NCBI RefSeq assembly: GCF_035325925.1
Contig: NZ_DAOKZA010000002.1
Span: 62,001-126,000, forward strand
Reading direction: 5' to 3'
Length of the DNA stretch: 64,000 nt
Source: Calidifontimicrobium sp035325925
Lineage (GTDB): Bacteria; Pseudomonadota; Gammaproteobacteria; Burkholderiales; Burkholderiaceae_C
How positions within the stretch are numbered: position 1 is the stretch's first letter; every line of letters begins with the position of its first letter. The translations under genes were made by a program, and so were the position numbers. The notes beneath the pieces were generated by a model. The model searched no databases, had not been told where the DNA came from, and was given only the letters and a program-made list of their open reading frames with translations. Below are positions 1-10,554 of this stretch, one piece after another.

Positions 1-2
1 GT

Positions 3-878
3 TTGCAGGTCCTGCAGGTACTCGTCAGCGGCATCGCGCAAGGTTGCATCTACGGCCTGATCGCGCTGGGCTTCGTGCTCATCTACAAGGCCACCGAAGC
101 GGTCAGCTTCGCGCAGGGCGAGCTGATGATGCTCGGCGCCTTCCTCGGGCTGGCGCTGCTGACGGTGCTGGGCTTCCCGTTCTGGATCACCGTGCCGGCG
201 GTGATCGCAGCGATGGCGGTGTTCGGCTTCGCGCTCGAGCGCGCCGTGATCCGCCCGATCCTGGGCCAGCCGGCGTTCTCGATCGTGATGCTGACCATCG
301 GCATCGGCTACGTCGCGCGCGGCGCGATCACGATGGTGCCGGTGATCGGCACCGAGACGCACACGCTGCCGGTGCCGTACAAGGACGAGGTGATCCCGCT
401 CGGCGGCGTCGTGCTGGCCGTCGAGCAGTTGGTGGTGATCGGCATCACCGCGCTGCTTTGCGGCGTGCTGTACCTGCTGTTCAGCCGCAGCAAGGTCGGC
501 ATCGCGATGCAGGCGGCGTCGCAGAACCAGCTGGCCGCCTACTACATGGGCATCCCGGTGAAGCGGCTCAACGGCGTGGTCTGGGCGCTGGCGGCGGTGG
601 TCGCGGCGGTCGCGGGGCTGCTGCTCGCGCCGATCACCTTCGTGCACGCCAACATGGGCTTCATCGGGCTGAAGGCGTTCCCGGCCGCGGTGGTCGGCGG
701 CTTCGGGAGCCTGCCCGGCGCGATCGTTGGCGGGCTGATCATCGGCGTGGTCGAGTCGCTGGCCGGCTTCTACCTGCCCGAGGGCTTTAAGGACGTCGCC
801 GCCTACGTCGTGGTGCTGATCATGCTGATGCTCAAGCCCAACGGGCTGTTCGGCGAGAACCTCAGGAAGAAGGTGTAG
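3..878 (+). CDS. livH: Branched-chain amino acid ABC transporter permease (LivH type)
   Basis: Inner-membrane permease of a high-affinity branched-chain amino acid type importer; it pairs with LivM to form the channel. About 290 residues and almost entirely hydrophobic, with around eight membrane segments. The opening GLIALGFVLIYKATE and the central SFAQGELMMLG are typical of LivH. The reading frame is open to the left edge; the TTG at position 3 may be internal, so the true start could lie just upstream of the window. Six bases separate it from livM, and the same-strand genes livM, livG, livF, an acyl-CoA ligase and livK follow as one operon. Substrate is not readable from the sequence: such clusters also import urea, amides or aromatic acids. 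Confidence 0.9.
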   Translation: MQVLQVLVSGIAQGCIYGLIALGFVLIYKATEAVSFAQGELMMLGAFLGLALLTVLGFPFWITVPAVIAAMAVFGFALERAVIRPILGQPAFSIVMLTIGIGYVARGAITMVPVIGTETHTLPVPYKDEVIPLGGVVLAVEQLVVIGITALLCGVLYLLFSRSKVGIAMQAASQNQLAAYYMGIPVKRLNGVVWALAAVVAAVAGLLLAPITFVHANMGFIGLKAFPAAVVGGFGSLPGAIVGGLIIGVVESLAGFYLPEGFKDVAAYVVVLIMLMLKPNGLFGENLRKKV

Positions 879-884
879 CCGGCG

Positions 885-1961
885 ATGCGCTTCATCTTCA
901 AGACCAGCTACGACCAGGACATCTCGCTGGCCAAGCACGGCGGGCACCGGCTCTGGTACGGGGCGCTGCTGGTCGCGCTCGTCGCGGCGCCCTGGTGGCT
1001 CGAGGCCTACGGGCTGGCGCAGCTGACCTTCATCCTGATCTACGGCATCGTCGGGCTGGGGCTGATGCTGCTCGCCGGCTTCACCGGGCTGTTCTCGATC
1101 GGCCACGCGGCGTTCCTCGGCGTGGGCGCCTACACGCAGGCGGTGCTGGCGGCACAGGGCTGGCCGTTCCCGCTGTCGCTGGCCGCGGCGGCGGGGCTGT
1201 CGGCCGTGGTCGGTGCGGTCGTCGGGCTGCCGGCGCTGCGCGTCAAAGGGATCTACCTGGGCATCGCGACGCTGGCCTTCGGCTTCATCGTCGAGGAGGT
1301 GCTGGCGCGATGGGAGAGCGTCACCGGCGGCAACGCCGGCAAGATGGTCGGGCAGCCGCAGATGTTCGGCTGGGTCGCCGACAGCAGCGAGAAGTTCTAC
1401 TTCCTGTGCCTGGTGATCGCGGTGGCCTGCACGCTGGCGGTGCTGAACCTGCTGCGCAGCCCCACCGGGCGCGCCTTCGTCGCGATCCGCGACAGCGAGA
1501 TCTCGGCGCAGAGCATGGGCATCCACCTCGCCTACTACAAGACGCTCAGCTTCGCGATCAGCGCCGCGCTGGCAGGCATCGGCGGCGCGTTGTACGCGCA
1601 CATGATCCGCTTCCTGTCGCCGGACCAGTTCAATATCATCCAGTCGATCGACCTGCTGCTGATGGTCGTCATCGGCGGGCTGGGCAGCGTGCACGGCGCG
1701 TTCCTCGGCGCGATCTTCCTGATCGGCATGCCGCAGGCGATCAGCGCGTTCAAGGACCTGCTGCCCGAGGCGATCGGGCAGGCGCCGGGACTGAAGTCGG
1801 TGATCTACGGCGCGGTGCTGATCGCGTTCGTGCTGTTCGAGCCGCTCGGGCTGTACGGGCGCTGGCTGAAGGTGCGCACCTGGTTCCAGCTGTTCCCGTT
1901 CTACCGCAAGGGCCTGTTCAAGCGGCAGAAGGCGTTCCAGAAGTCGGATCGATTGAGATGA
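885..1961 (+). CDS. livM: Branched-chain amino acid ABC transporter permease (LivM type)
   Basis: Second membrane subunit of the importer, 358 residues, of the usual LivM length. It has a soluble N-terminal stretch of about 25 residues before the first membrane helix, then roughly ten hydrophobic segments. GLMLLAGFTGLFSIGHAAF and the late GGLGSVHGAFLGA are characteristic of the family. The basic tail (FYRKGLFKRQKAF) is cytoplasmic by the positive-inside rule. ATG at 885 sits seven bases after the livH stop, so the two are probably co-translated. A GC-rich repeat separates it from livG. Confidence 0.92.
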   Translation: MRFIFKTSYDQDISLAKHGGHRLWYGALLVALVAAPWWLEAYGLAQLTFILIYGIVGLGLMLLAGFTGLFSIGHAAFLGVGAYTQAVLAAQGWPFPLSLAAAAGLSAVVGAVVGLPALRVKGIYLGIATLAFGFIVEEVLARWESVTGGNAGKMVGQPQMFGWVADSSEKFYFLCLVIAVACTLAVLNLLRSPTGRAFVAIRDSEISAQSMGIHLAYYKTLSFAISAALAGIGGALYAHMIRFLSPDQFNIIQSIDLLLMVVIGGLGSVHGAFLGAIFLIGMPQAISAFKDLLPEAIGQAPGLKSVIYGAVLIAFVLFEPLGLYGRWLKVRTWFQLFPFYRKGLFKRQKAFQKSDRLR

Positions 1962-1962
1962 T

Positions 1963-2049
1963 CCCCCCCGAAGCGCCGTCGGCGCCTCCCCCCCGGGGGG
2001 GCGAGCCCGCAGGGCACGCCAGCGGAGCGGCGAAGCCGGATCCGCGGCG
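1963..2049. repeat. GC-rich interspersed repeat, copy A (between livM and livG)
   Basis: Non-coding 130-base gap between livM and livG filled by a C-run/G-run hairpin-capable element. Its right half reads cgccagcgga, g, cggcgaagccgg, then ccgcggcg. A second copy with the same order of blocks lies at 26687-26763. I recall similar elements as multi-copy intergenic repeats in Rubrivivax- and Methylibium-like genomes; that is recollection, not a search. Its position inside an operon means it is transcribed and could fold or affect livG expression. Confidence 0.6.
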
Positions 2050-2091
2050 TCCGCCCGAACAACGCAGCGTGCCAAGCGTCTGATCGCTGCC

Positions 2092-2889
2092 ATGCAAGAC
2101 GTCCTGCTCTCGGCGAAGAACCTGGAAGTGCGCTTCGGCGGCGTGCTGGCGGTCAACGACGTCAGCTTCGACGTGCGCCGCGGCGAGGTGTTCACGCTGA
2201 TCGGCCCCAACGGCGCCGGCAAGACGACGGTGTTCAACCTGATCAGCCGCATCTACACGCCCACCGCCGGCTCGATCGCCTACGAGGGTCAGGACCTGCT
2301 CGGGTTGCCACCGCACCGCATCGCCGCGCTGGGCATCGCGCGCACGTTCCAGAACATCGAGCTGTTCGAGCACGCCACCGTGCTGCAGAACCTGCTGATC
2401 GGGCGCCACATCCACCGCCGCAGCGGATTCTGGAGCGAGATCGTGTTCACGCCCCGCGTGCGTGCGGCCGAGCGCGAGACGCGGCGCAAGGTCGAGGAGG
2501 TGATCGACTTCCTCGACCTGCAGCACTACCGCGACACGATGGTCGCCGGACTGCCCTACGGGGTGCGCAAGGTCGTCGAGCTGGCGCGCGCGCTGGCCAC
2601 CGGCCCGAAGCTGCTGCTGCTCGACGAGCCTTCGTCGGGTCTGAACGTCGAGGAGACCGGCGACATGGCGTTCTGGATCCAGGACATCGTCGACGACCTC
2701 GGCATCACGGTGCTGATGGTCGAGCACGACATGAGCCTGGTCTCGCGCGTGTCGGACCGCGTGCTGGCGATGAACCAGGGCGCGGTGCTCGCGGTGGGCG
2801 CGCCGGCCGAGGTGCAGGCGCACCCGGGCGTCGTCGAGGCCTACCTCGGCACGGCCGACGACGCGTCGTCGCTGCGGAGACCGAGATGA
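2092..2889 (+). CDS. livG: Branched-chain amino acid ABC transporter ATP-binding protein (LivG type)
   Basis: Cytoplasmic ATPase subunit of the importer, 265 residues. Walker A GPNGAGKTT is at about residues 38-46, the ABC signature is the degenerate LPYGVRKVVELARAL near 152-166, and Walker B LLLLDEPSSGLN is near 174. The C-terminal VEAYLGT belongs to the BCA_ABC_TP_C extension typical of LivG. ATG at 2092 follows the repeat-containing gap. Its stop overlaps the livF start as ATGA, which suggests translational coupling. Confidence 0.93.
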   Translation: MQDVLLSAKNLEVRFGGVLAVNDVSFDVRRGEVFTLIGPNGAGKTTVFNLISRIYTPTAGSIAYEGQDLLGLPPHRIAALGIARTFQNIELFEHATVLQNLLIGRHIHRRSGFWSEIVFTPRVRAAERETRRKVEEVIDFLDLQHYRDTMVAGLPYGVRKVVELARALATGPKLLLLDEPSSGLNVEETGDMAFWIQDIVDDLGITVLMVEHDMSLVSRVSDRVLAMNQGAVLAVGAPAEVQAHPGVVEAYLGTADDASSLRRPR

Positions 2890-3659
2890 CGGATGTCATC
2901 CTGAAGCTCAGCAACGTCGAGAGCGCCTACGGCCCGATCAAGGCGATCCGCGGCGTCAGCCTGCAGGTCGAGCGCGGCCGCATCGCCACCGTGCTCGGCA
3001 GCAACGGTGCCGGCAAGACGACGATCCTGAAGACGATCAGCGGCATCATCGACCCGCGCAAGGGCACGGTCGAGTTCAAGGGCGCGAACATCACCGCGCA
3101 GGACCCGGCGTTGATCGTGCAGCAGGGCCTGGTGCACGTGCCCGAGGGGCGCGAGGTGTTCCCGCTGCTGTCGGTGCACGACAACCTGCTGATGGGTGCC
3201 TACACGCGCCGCGACCGCGACGCGGTGGCGCGCGACCTGGACACCGTGTACCACTACTTCCCGATCCTCAAGGAGCGCGAGCGCCAGGACGCCGGGCTGC
3301 TGTCGGGCGGGCAGCAGCAGATGCTGGCGATCAGCCGCGCGTTGATGGCCGCGCCCGACCTGATGCTGCTCGACGAGCCGAGCCTGGGCCTGAGCCCCAA
3401 GCTGACGAAGGAGATCTTCGAGATCGTCGTGCGCATCAACCGCGAGCGCGGCACGACGATGCTGCTGGTCGAGCAGAACGCCAACATGGCGCTCAACGCC
3501 GCCGACTACGGCTACGTGCTCGAGAACGGCCGCATCGTGATGGAGGACACCTGCGAGCGCCTGCGCGACAAGGAGGACATCAAGGAGTTCTACCTGGGCA
3601 TGAAGGAAGCCGGCGCGCGCGGCGAGCGACGCTGGAAGAAGAAGAAGACGTGGCGATGA
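2886..3659 (+). CDS. livF: Branched-chain amino acid ABC transporter ATP-binding protein (LivF type)
   Basis: Second ATPase subunit, 257 residues. Walker A GSNGAGKTT is near residues 38-46, signature LSGGQQQMLAISRAL near 138, and Walker B LMLLDEPSLGLSP near 158. VPEGREVFPLLSVHDNL is a LivF hallmark. Starts in an ATGA overlap with livG and ends in an ATGA overlap with the next gene. The tail is lysine-rich (WKKKKTWR), an extension of about 15 residues beyond the usual LivF end that leads straight into the overlap. Confidence 0.93.
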   Translation: MTDVILKLSNVESAYGPIKAIRGVSLQVERGRIATVLGSNGAGKTTILKTISGIIDPRKGTVEFKGANITAQDPALIVQQGLVHVPEGREVFPLLSVHDNLLMGAYTRRDRDAVARDLDTVYHYFPILKERERQDAGLLSGGQQQMLAISRALMAAPDLMLLDEPSLGLSPKLTKEIFEIVVRINRERGTTMLLVEQNANMALNAADYGYVLENGRIVMEDTCERLRDKEDIKEFYLGMKEAGARGERRWKKKKTWR

Positions 3660-5524
3660 ACGGACTGTGGAACCTGGCGCGCGACGCGGGCCGCACCGAG
3701 CGGGTGGTGCCCGGCGCGACGGTGCCCGAGGTGTTCGTCAACGCCGTGCGCGAGCGCGGCGACCGCGTCTGGATGCGCGAGAAGAAGCTCGGCCTGTGGC
3801 GCGCCTGGACCTGGAACGCCGCCGCCGCCGCGGTGCGCGAGATCGCGCTCGGCCTGGCCGCGCTCGGCGTGCAGCCGGGCGAGCGCGTGTCGATCCTGTC
3901 GAATACGCGGCTCGAGTGGATGCTCGCCGACCTCGGCGTGCTGTGCGCCGGCGGCGTGTCCAACGGCATCTACCCGACCGACAGCCCGGTGCAGGTCGAG
4001 TACCTGTGCAGCGACTCGGACACGCGGGTGATCTTCGTCGAGGACGAGGAGCAGCTCGACAAGGTGCTCGAGGTGCGCGCGCGCCTGCCGCGGCTGGCGA
4101 AGATCGTCGTCTTCGACATGAAGGGCCTGCACCGTTTCGACGACCCGATGGTGCTCGGCCTCGAGGTGCTGCGCAGCGCCGGCGCCGAGTACGACCGCAC
4201 GCACCCCGGCCTGTACGACGAGCGCCTGCGCAGCCGCGGCCCCGACGACCTCGCGATCCTCGTCTACACCTCGGGCACCACCGGCAAGCCCAAGGGCGCG
4301 ATGCACCTGCACCGCGGGCTGGTCTACACGATGCGGCAGGCGTCGCTGGCGTTCCCGCGCACCGACCGCGACGAGCGCATGTGCTTCCTGCCGCTGTGCC
4401 ACATCTTCGAGCGCATGGCCGGCGCGTACTTCTCCGTCTACACCGGGTCGGTGCTCAACTTCGTCGAGAACCCCGACACGGTGCCCGAGAACGTGCGCGA
4501 GATCGCGCCGACGGTGTTCGCCGCGGTGCCGCGCGTGTGGGAGAAGTTCTACTCGGCGGTGATGATCGCGCTGCAGGAGTCCAGCCGGGTGCAGCAGATC
4601 GCCTACCGCTGGGCGATCGGCGTCGGCGGACGCGTCACCGACCTCGTGCTCGCGCGCCGGCCGGTGCCGTCGGCGCTGAAGCTGCAGTTCGTGCTCGCGC
4701 GCTGGCTGGCGCTGGACAACGTGCGTCGGCTGATCGGCATCCACCGGGCGAAGTACCTGGTCACCGGCGCGGCGCCGATCTCGCCCGACCTGATCCGCTG
4801 GTACCTGTCGCTCGGGGTGCCGATGCTCGAGGGCTGGGCAATGACCGAGAACTGCGCGCTGGGCACCATCAACCGCCCGGAGGCGATCCGCGTCGGCACC
4901 ATCGGCCGCGCCGCCGACGGCACCGAGGTGCGCATCGACCCAGACACCGGCGAGATCCTCGCGCGCGGGCCGAACGTCTTCGCCGGCTACCTGAACCTGC
5001 CCGACAAGACCGCCGAGGCGATCGACGCCGACGGCTGGCTGCACACCGGCGACGTCGGCACCGTCGACGACGAAGGGTTCTTCCGCATCACGGACCGGAT
5101 GAAGGACATCATCATCACGGCCGGGGGCAAGAACGTCACGCCCAGCGAGCTGGAGAACGAGCTGAAGTTCTCGCCGTACGTCACCGACGCGGTGGTGATC
5201 GGCGACAAGCGGCCGTACCTGACGGTGCTGATCATGATCGACCAGGAGAACGTCGAGAAGTACGCGCAGGACCACGACGTGCCGTTCAGCAACTACGCCA
5301 GCCTGACGCGCGCGCGCGAGGTGCAGGAACTGATCCAGCGCGAGATCGACAAGGTCAACGCCAAGTTCGCGCGCGTCGAGCAGATCAAGGCTTTCCGCCT
5401 GATCGAGACCCAACTCAGCGCCGAGGACGAGGAGCTGACCCCGACGATGAAGCTCAAGCGGCGGTTCGTGCAGCAGAAGTACGCCCCGCTGATCGAATCG
5501 ATGTATGGCAGCAGCCGCGCCTGA
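3656..5524 (+). CDS. Long-chain acyl-CoA synthetase (AMP-forming, COG1022-like)
   Basis: Adenylate-forming ligase that activates a carboxylic acid as an acyl-AMP and then the CoA thioester. About 622 residues, the size of the FAA1/FadD15-type branch. The P-loop-like motif YTSGTTGKPKGAM is at about residues 204-216, and the C-terminal hinge WLHTGDVGTVDDEGFFRITD with KDIIITAGGKN follows from about 460. The ATG at 3656 gives an ATGA overlap with livF, matching the livG/livF junction; a GTG six bases upstream (3650) is the alternative. It sits between livF and livK, so the ligase probably activates the acid that this transporter brings in, or a product of its breakdown. That is inference; the substrate is not evident. 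Confidence 0.88.
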   Translation: MNGLWNLARDAGRTERVVPGATVPEVFVNAVRERGDRVWMREKKLGLWRAWTWNAAAAAVREIALGLAALGVQPGERVSILSNTRLEWMLADLGVLCAGGVSNGIYPTDSPVQVEYLCSDSDTRVIFVEDEEQLDKVLEVRARLPRLAKIVVFDMKGLHRFDDPMVLGLEVLRSAGAEYDRTHPGLYDERLRSRGPDDLAILVYTSGTTGKPKGAMHLHRGLVYTMRQASLAFPRTDRDERMCFLPLCHIFERMAGAYFSVYTGSVLNFVENPDTVPENVREIAPTVFAAVPRVWEKFYSAVMIALQESSRVQQIAYRWAIGVGGRVTDLVLARRPVPSALKLQFVLARWLALDNVRRLIGIHRAKYLVTGAAPISPDLIRWYLSLGVPMLEGWAMTENCALGTINRPEAIRVGTIGRAADGTEVRIDPDTGEILARGPNVFAGYLNLPDKTAEAIDADGWLHTGDVGTVDDEGFFRITDRMKDIIITAGGKNVTPSELENELKFSPYVTDAVVIGDKRPYLTVLIMIDQENVEKYAQDHDVPFSNYASLTRAREVQELIQREIDKVNAKFARVEQIKAFRLIETQLSAEDEELTPTMKLKRRFVQQKYAPLIESMYGSSRA

Positions 5525-5547
5525 GCGGCAACGAAAGGAGACGCAGC

Positions 5548-6711
5548 ATGAAACGCACCCTCACCGCGCTGGCCGTCGCGCTGGCCGCCCCGCTGGCGCT
5601 GGCGCAGGCCACCCAGGGCGTGACCAAGGACGAGATCATCGTCGGCTCGATCCAGGACCTGTCGGGGCCGATCGCCGGCTTCGGCAAGCAGTTGCGCCAG
5701 GGCATGCAGCTGCGCATCGACGAGCTCAACGAACAGGGCGGCAAGATCCACGGCCGCAAGCTGCGCCTGCTCATCGAGGACGACGCCTACGACCCGCGCA
5801 AGTCGGTGCTCGCGGCGCAGAAGCTGGTCAACCAGGACAAGGTGTTCGCCATCGTCGGCCACGTCGGCACGGCGCAGAACCTGGCCGCGATGCCGGTGCA
5901 GTTCGAGAAGAACGTGCTGAACTTCTACCCGGTCACCGCGGCGCGCGAGATGCACGAGCCGTTCCACCGGCTGAAGTTCGCGTTCGCCGCGACCTACTAC
6001 GATCAGATGCGCATCTTCGTGCCGCGCCTCGTCAAGGAGAAGGGCGCCAAGAAGGTGTGCACGATGTACCAGGACGACGAGTTCGGGCTCGAGGTCTTCC
6101 GCGGCGCCGAGGAGGGCCTGAAGTCGATCGACATGAAGTTCACCGAGGTCACCACCTACAAGCGTGGCGCCACCGACTTCGCCAGCCAGGTGGCGCGCAT
6201 GAAGGCCGCCGAGTGCGACTTCGTCGTGCTCGGCACGATCATCCGCGAGACCATCGGCGGCATCGCGACCGCGCGCAAGCTCGGCTTCAACCCGACCTTC
6301 CTCGGCTCGAGCGCGACCTACACCGACATCATCCCCAAGCTCGGCGGCAAGGCGATGGACGGCCTGTACGCGGGGATGACGATCCAGCATCCCTACCTCG
6401 ACGACGCGTCGCAGCCGATCCGCTTCTGGGCCACCAAGTACAAGACCAAGTACAACGAGGATCCGACGGTGTTCTCGGTGTACGGCTACAACGCGATGGA
6501 CGCGTTCATCGCCGTCGCGTCGCAGGCCGGACCGAACCTGACCACCGACAGCTTCATCAAGGCGATCGAGTCGATGCGCTTCGCGCCGGACATCTTCGGC
6601 AGCGCCGAGGCCACGTTCGGCCCGACCAAGCGCCAGGGCAGCAACGTGTCGCGCCTGTCGCAGCTGCAGGACGGTCGCTGGAAGCTGCTCACCGACTACG
6701 TGAAACCCTGA
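5548..6711 (+). CDS. livK: Branched-chain amino acid ABC transporter substrate-binding protein
   Basis: Periplasmic binding protein of the importer (Peripla_BP_6 family), 387 residues. It begins with a Sec signal (MKRTLTALAVALAAPLALAQ, cleavage near residue 19-20) and continues with the family opening TKDEIIVGSIQDLSGPIAGFGKQ. ATG at 5548 is preceded by the strong ribosome site aaaggag at 5534-5540. It is the last gene of the operon and is closed by a terminator at 6739. A separate strong ribosome site fits the need for excess binding protein over membrane subunits. Confidence 0.9.
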   Translation: MKRTLTALAVALAAPLALAQATQGVTKDEIIVGSIQDLSGPIAGFGKQLRQGMQLRIDELNEQGGKIHGRKLRLLIEDDAYDPRKSVLAAQKLVNQDKVFAIVGHVGTAQNLAAMPVQFEKNVLNFYPVTAAREMHEPFHRLKFAFAATYYDQMRIFVPRLVKEKGAKKVCTMYQDDEFGLEVFRGAEEGLKSIDMKFTEVTTYKRGATDFASQVARMKAAECDFVVLGTIIRETIGGIATARKLGFNPTFLGSSATYTDIIPKLGGKAMDGLYAGMTIQHPYLDDASQPIRFWATKYKTKYNEDPTVFSVYGYNAMDAFIAVASQAGPNLTTDSFIKAIESMRFAPDIFGSAEATFGPTKRQGSNVSRLSQLQDGRWKLLTDYVKP

Positions 6712-6738
6712 CCGGGCGGCCACGCCGCGGTCGCTCCG

Positions 6739-6761
6739 GCCGCCCCTCGGGGCGGCTTTTT
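6739..6761 (+). terminator. Intrinsic terminator after the liv operon
   Basis: Perfect eight-base arms gccgcccc and ggggcggc around a minimal loop, directly followed by five T. Lies 27 bases after the livK stop. Confidence 0.85.
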
Positions 6762-6795
6762 GCTGCCCGCACCGCCGGCGCCGACCGGGTCGGAC

Positions 6796-6840
6796 TTGGA
6801 TCCGTCGCGCAAGGTACGTATACTTGATGCATACTTTTTC
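6796..6840 (+). promoter_or_regulatory. Sigma70-type promoter and operator-like repeat of the VapBC pair
   Basis: A -35 box ttggat (6796-6801), a 17-base spacer and a -10 box tatact (6819-6824). The -10 lies inside an imperfect inverted repeat gtatac ... gcatac (6818-6833). Such overlap suits autorepression by the AbrB-fold antitoxin with its toxin, which is known for vapBC operons. Confidence 0.65.
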
Positions 6841-6846
6841 GATCCG

Positions 6847-7107
6847 ATGAACGAGCCGATCATGGAAGCCACCGTGGCCGAGCGCGGGCAGATCACGCTG
6901 CCCAAGGCCGTGCGCGACGCGCTCGGGCTGACCAAGGGCACCAAGCTCAAGGTCGAGCTCGACGGCAGCCGCATCGTGCTGCGCAAGGAGGTCGACGACG
7001 CGCTGTCGCGACTGCGCGGCAAGTTCAAGCTGCCCCCGGGCGTCACCACCGACGACGTCATGCGCGAGTTGCGGGGGCGCGCCCCCGGCGATCCGATCGA
7101 CGTCTGA
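6847..7107 (+). CDS. AbrB/MazE-fold antitoxin (VapB-like)
   Basis: 86-residue DNA-binding antitoxin. The SpoVT/AbrB swapped-hairpin domain is visible as TVAERGQITLPKAVRDALGL followed by KGTKLKVELDG. The acidic/basic C-terminal third should wrap the toxin. Start is uncertain: ATG at 6847, about 16 bases after the predicted transcript start, or ATG at 6862 (MEATVAERG), which matches many homologues and has a weak upstream acgag. Its stop overlaps the toxin start as TGATG. Promoter and operator lie directly upstream. Confidence 0.82.
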   Translation: MNEPIMEATVAERGQITLPKAVRDALGLTKGTKLKVELDGSRIVLRKEVDDALSRLRGKFKLPPGVTTDDVMRELRGRAPGDPIDV

Positions 7108-7529
7108 TGGTCGCCGTCGACTCGTGCATCCTGATCGACCTGCTGGGCGGCGACGCGCGCGCTCAGGTGGCCGAGCAGGCGCTGCGCGACGCGCTGTCGC
7201 GCGGCCCCGTCGTCGTCTGCGACGTCGTCGTCGGCGAAGTCGTCTCTGGGCTGGGCTACGGCGCGGAACTGCTCGACACCCTCGAAGGCGCCGGCATCAC
7301 GTTCTCGGCCATCGAGTCGCGCTCGGCCGTGCGCGCCGGCGAGATGCAGCGCCGTTACAAGGAGCGCCGCAAGGCCGCCGCGCTGCCGGCCGTCGGCCCG
7401 CGCACCGTGCCCGACTTCCTGATCGGCGCGCACGCGCTGCTGCAGTGCCGGGGCCTGATCACGCGCGACGCCGGTTTCTTTCGCGACTACTTCAAGGGCC
7501 TCAAAGTCATCGTGCCGCAAGCTGACTGA
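7107..7529 (+). CDS. PIN-domain ribonuclease toxin (VapC-like)
   Basis: 140-residue PIN-fold nuclease, expected to cut RNA using Mg2+ held by conserved acids. Candidate metal ligands are Asp5 (MVAVDSCILIDLL), Glu44 (VVGEVVSG), Asp103 (VPDFLIGAHALL) and Asp121 (LITRDAGFF), the standard order for the family. ATG at 7107 overlaps the antitoxin stop. All four acids are present, so the toxin appears intact. RNA target is unknown; known VapC proteins cut tRNA-fMet, other tRNAs or the 23S sarcin-ricin loop. Confidence 0.88.
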   Translation: MVAVDSCILIDLLGGDARAQVAEQALRDALSRGPVVVCDVVVGEVVSGLGYGAELLDTLEGAGITFSAIESRSAVRAGEMQRRYKERRKAAALPAVGPRTVPDFLIGAHALLQCRGLITRDAGFFRDYFKGLKVIVPQAD

Positions 7530-7617
7530 CCGACCATCGCCGCCGCTGCCGCACAATCGACCGCCTTCTCGCACCGCAACAACACCCCCGTCCCAGCCCA
7601 CGTCGAGGACCTTCGCC

Positions 7618-10437
<2,820 letters not shown>

Positions 10438-10456
10438 GCGCACTCGGCGCCATGCC

Positions 10457-10488
10457 GGGGGGCGCGGCACGCGAGTGCCGCGCCCCTT
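10457..10488 (+). terminator. Hairpin after acnA (T-poor terminator)
   Basis: Perfect 12-base stem ggggcgcggcac / gtgccgcgcccc around a GCGA tetraloop (10459-10486), starting about 20 bases after the acnA stop. The following bases (ttcgcgcttc) are not a true T-run, so efficiency is uncertain. Confidence 0.6.
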
Positions 10489-10554
10489 CGCGCTTCACGA
10501 TGCGTGCAAGCCCGCTGGCGCGGCGTGGCGGCACCGTCGACACTGGCAGCCACG

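Noticed and set aside
3667..6711. Apparent 1014-residue fusion ending in the LivK sequence
   Set aside because: The N-terminal two thirds is an out-of-frame reading of the acyl-CoA ligase. livK has its own ribosome site and signal peptide at 5548.
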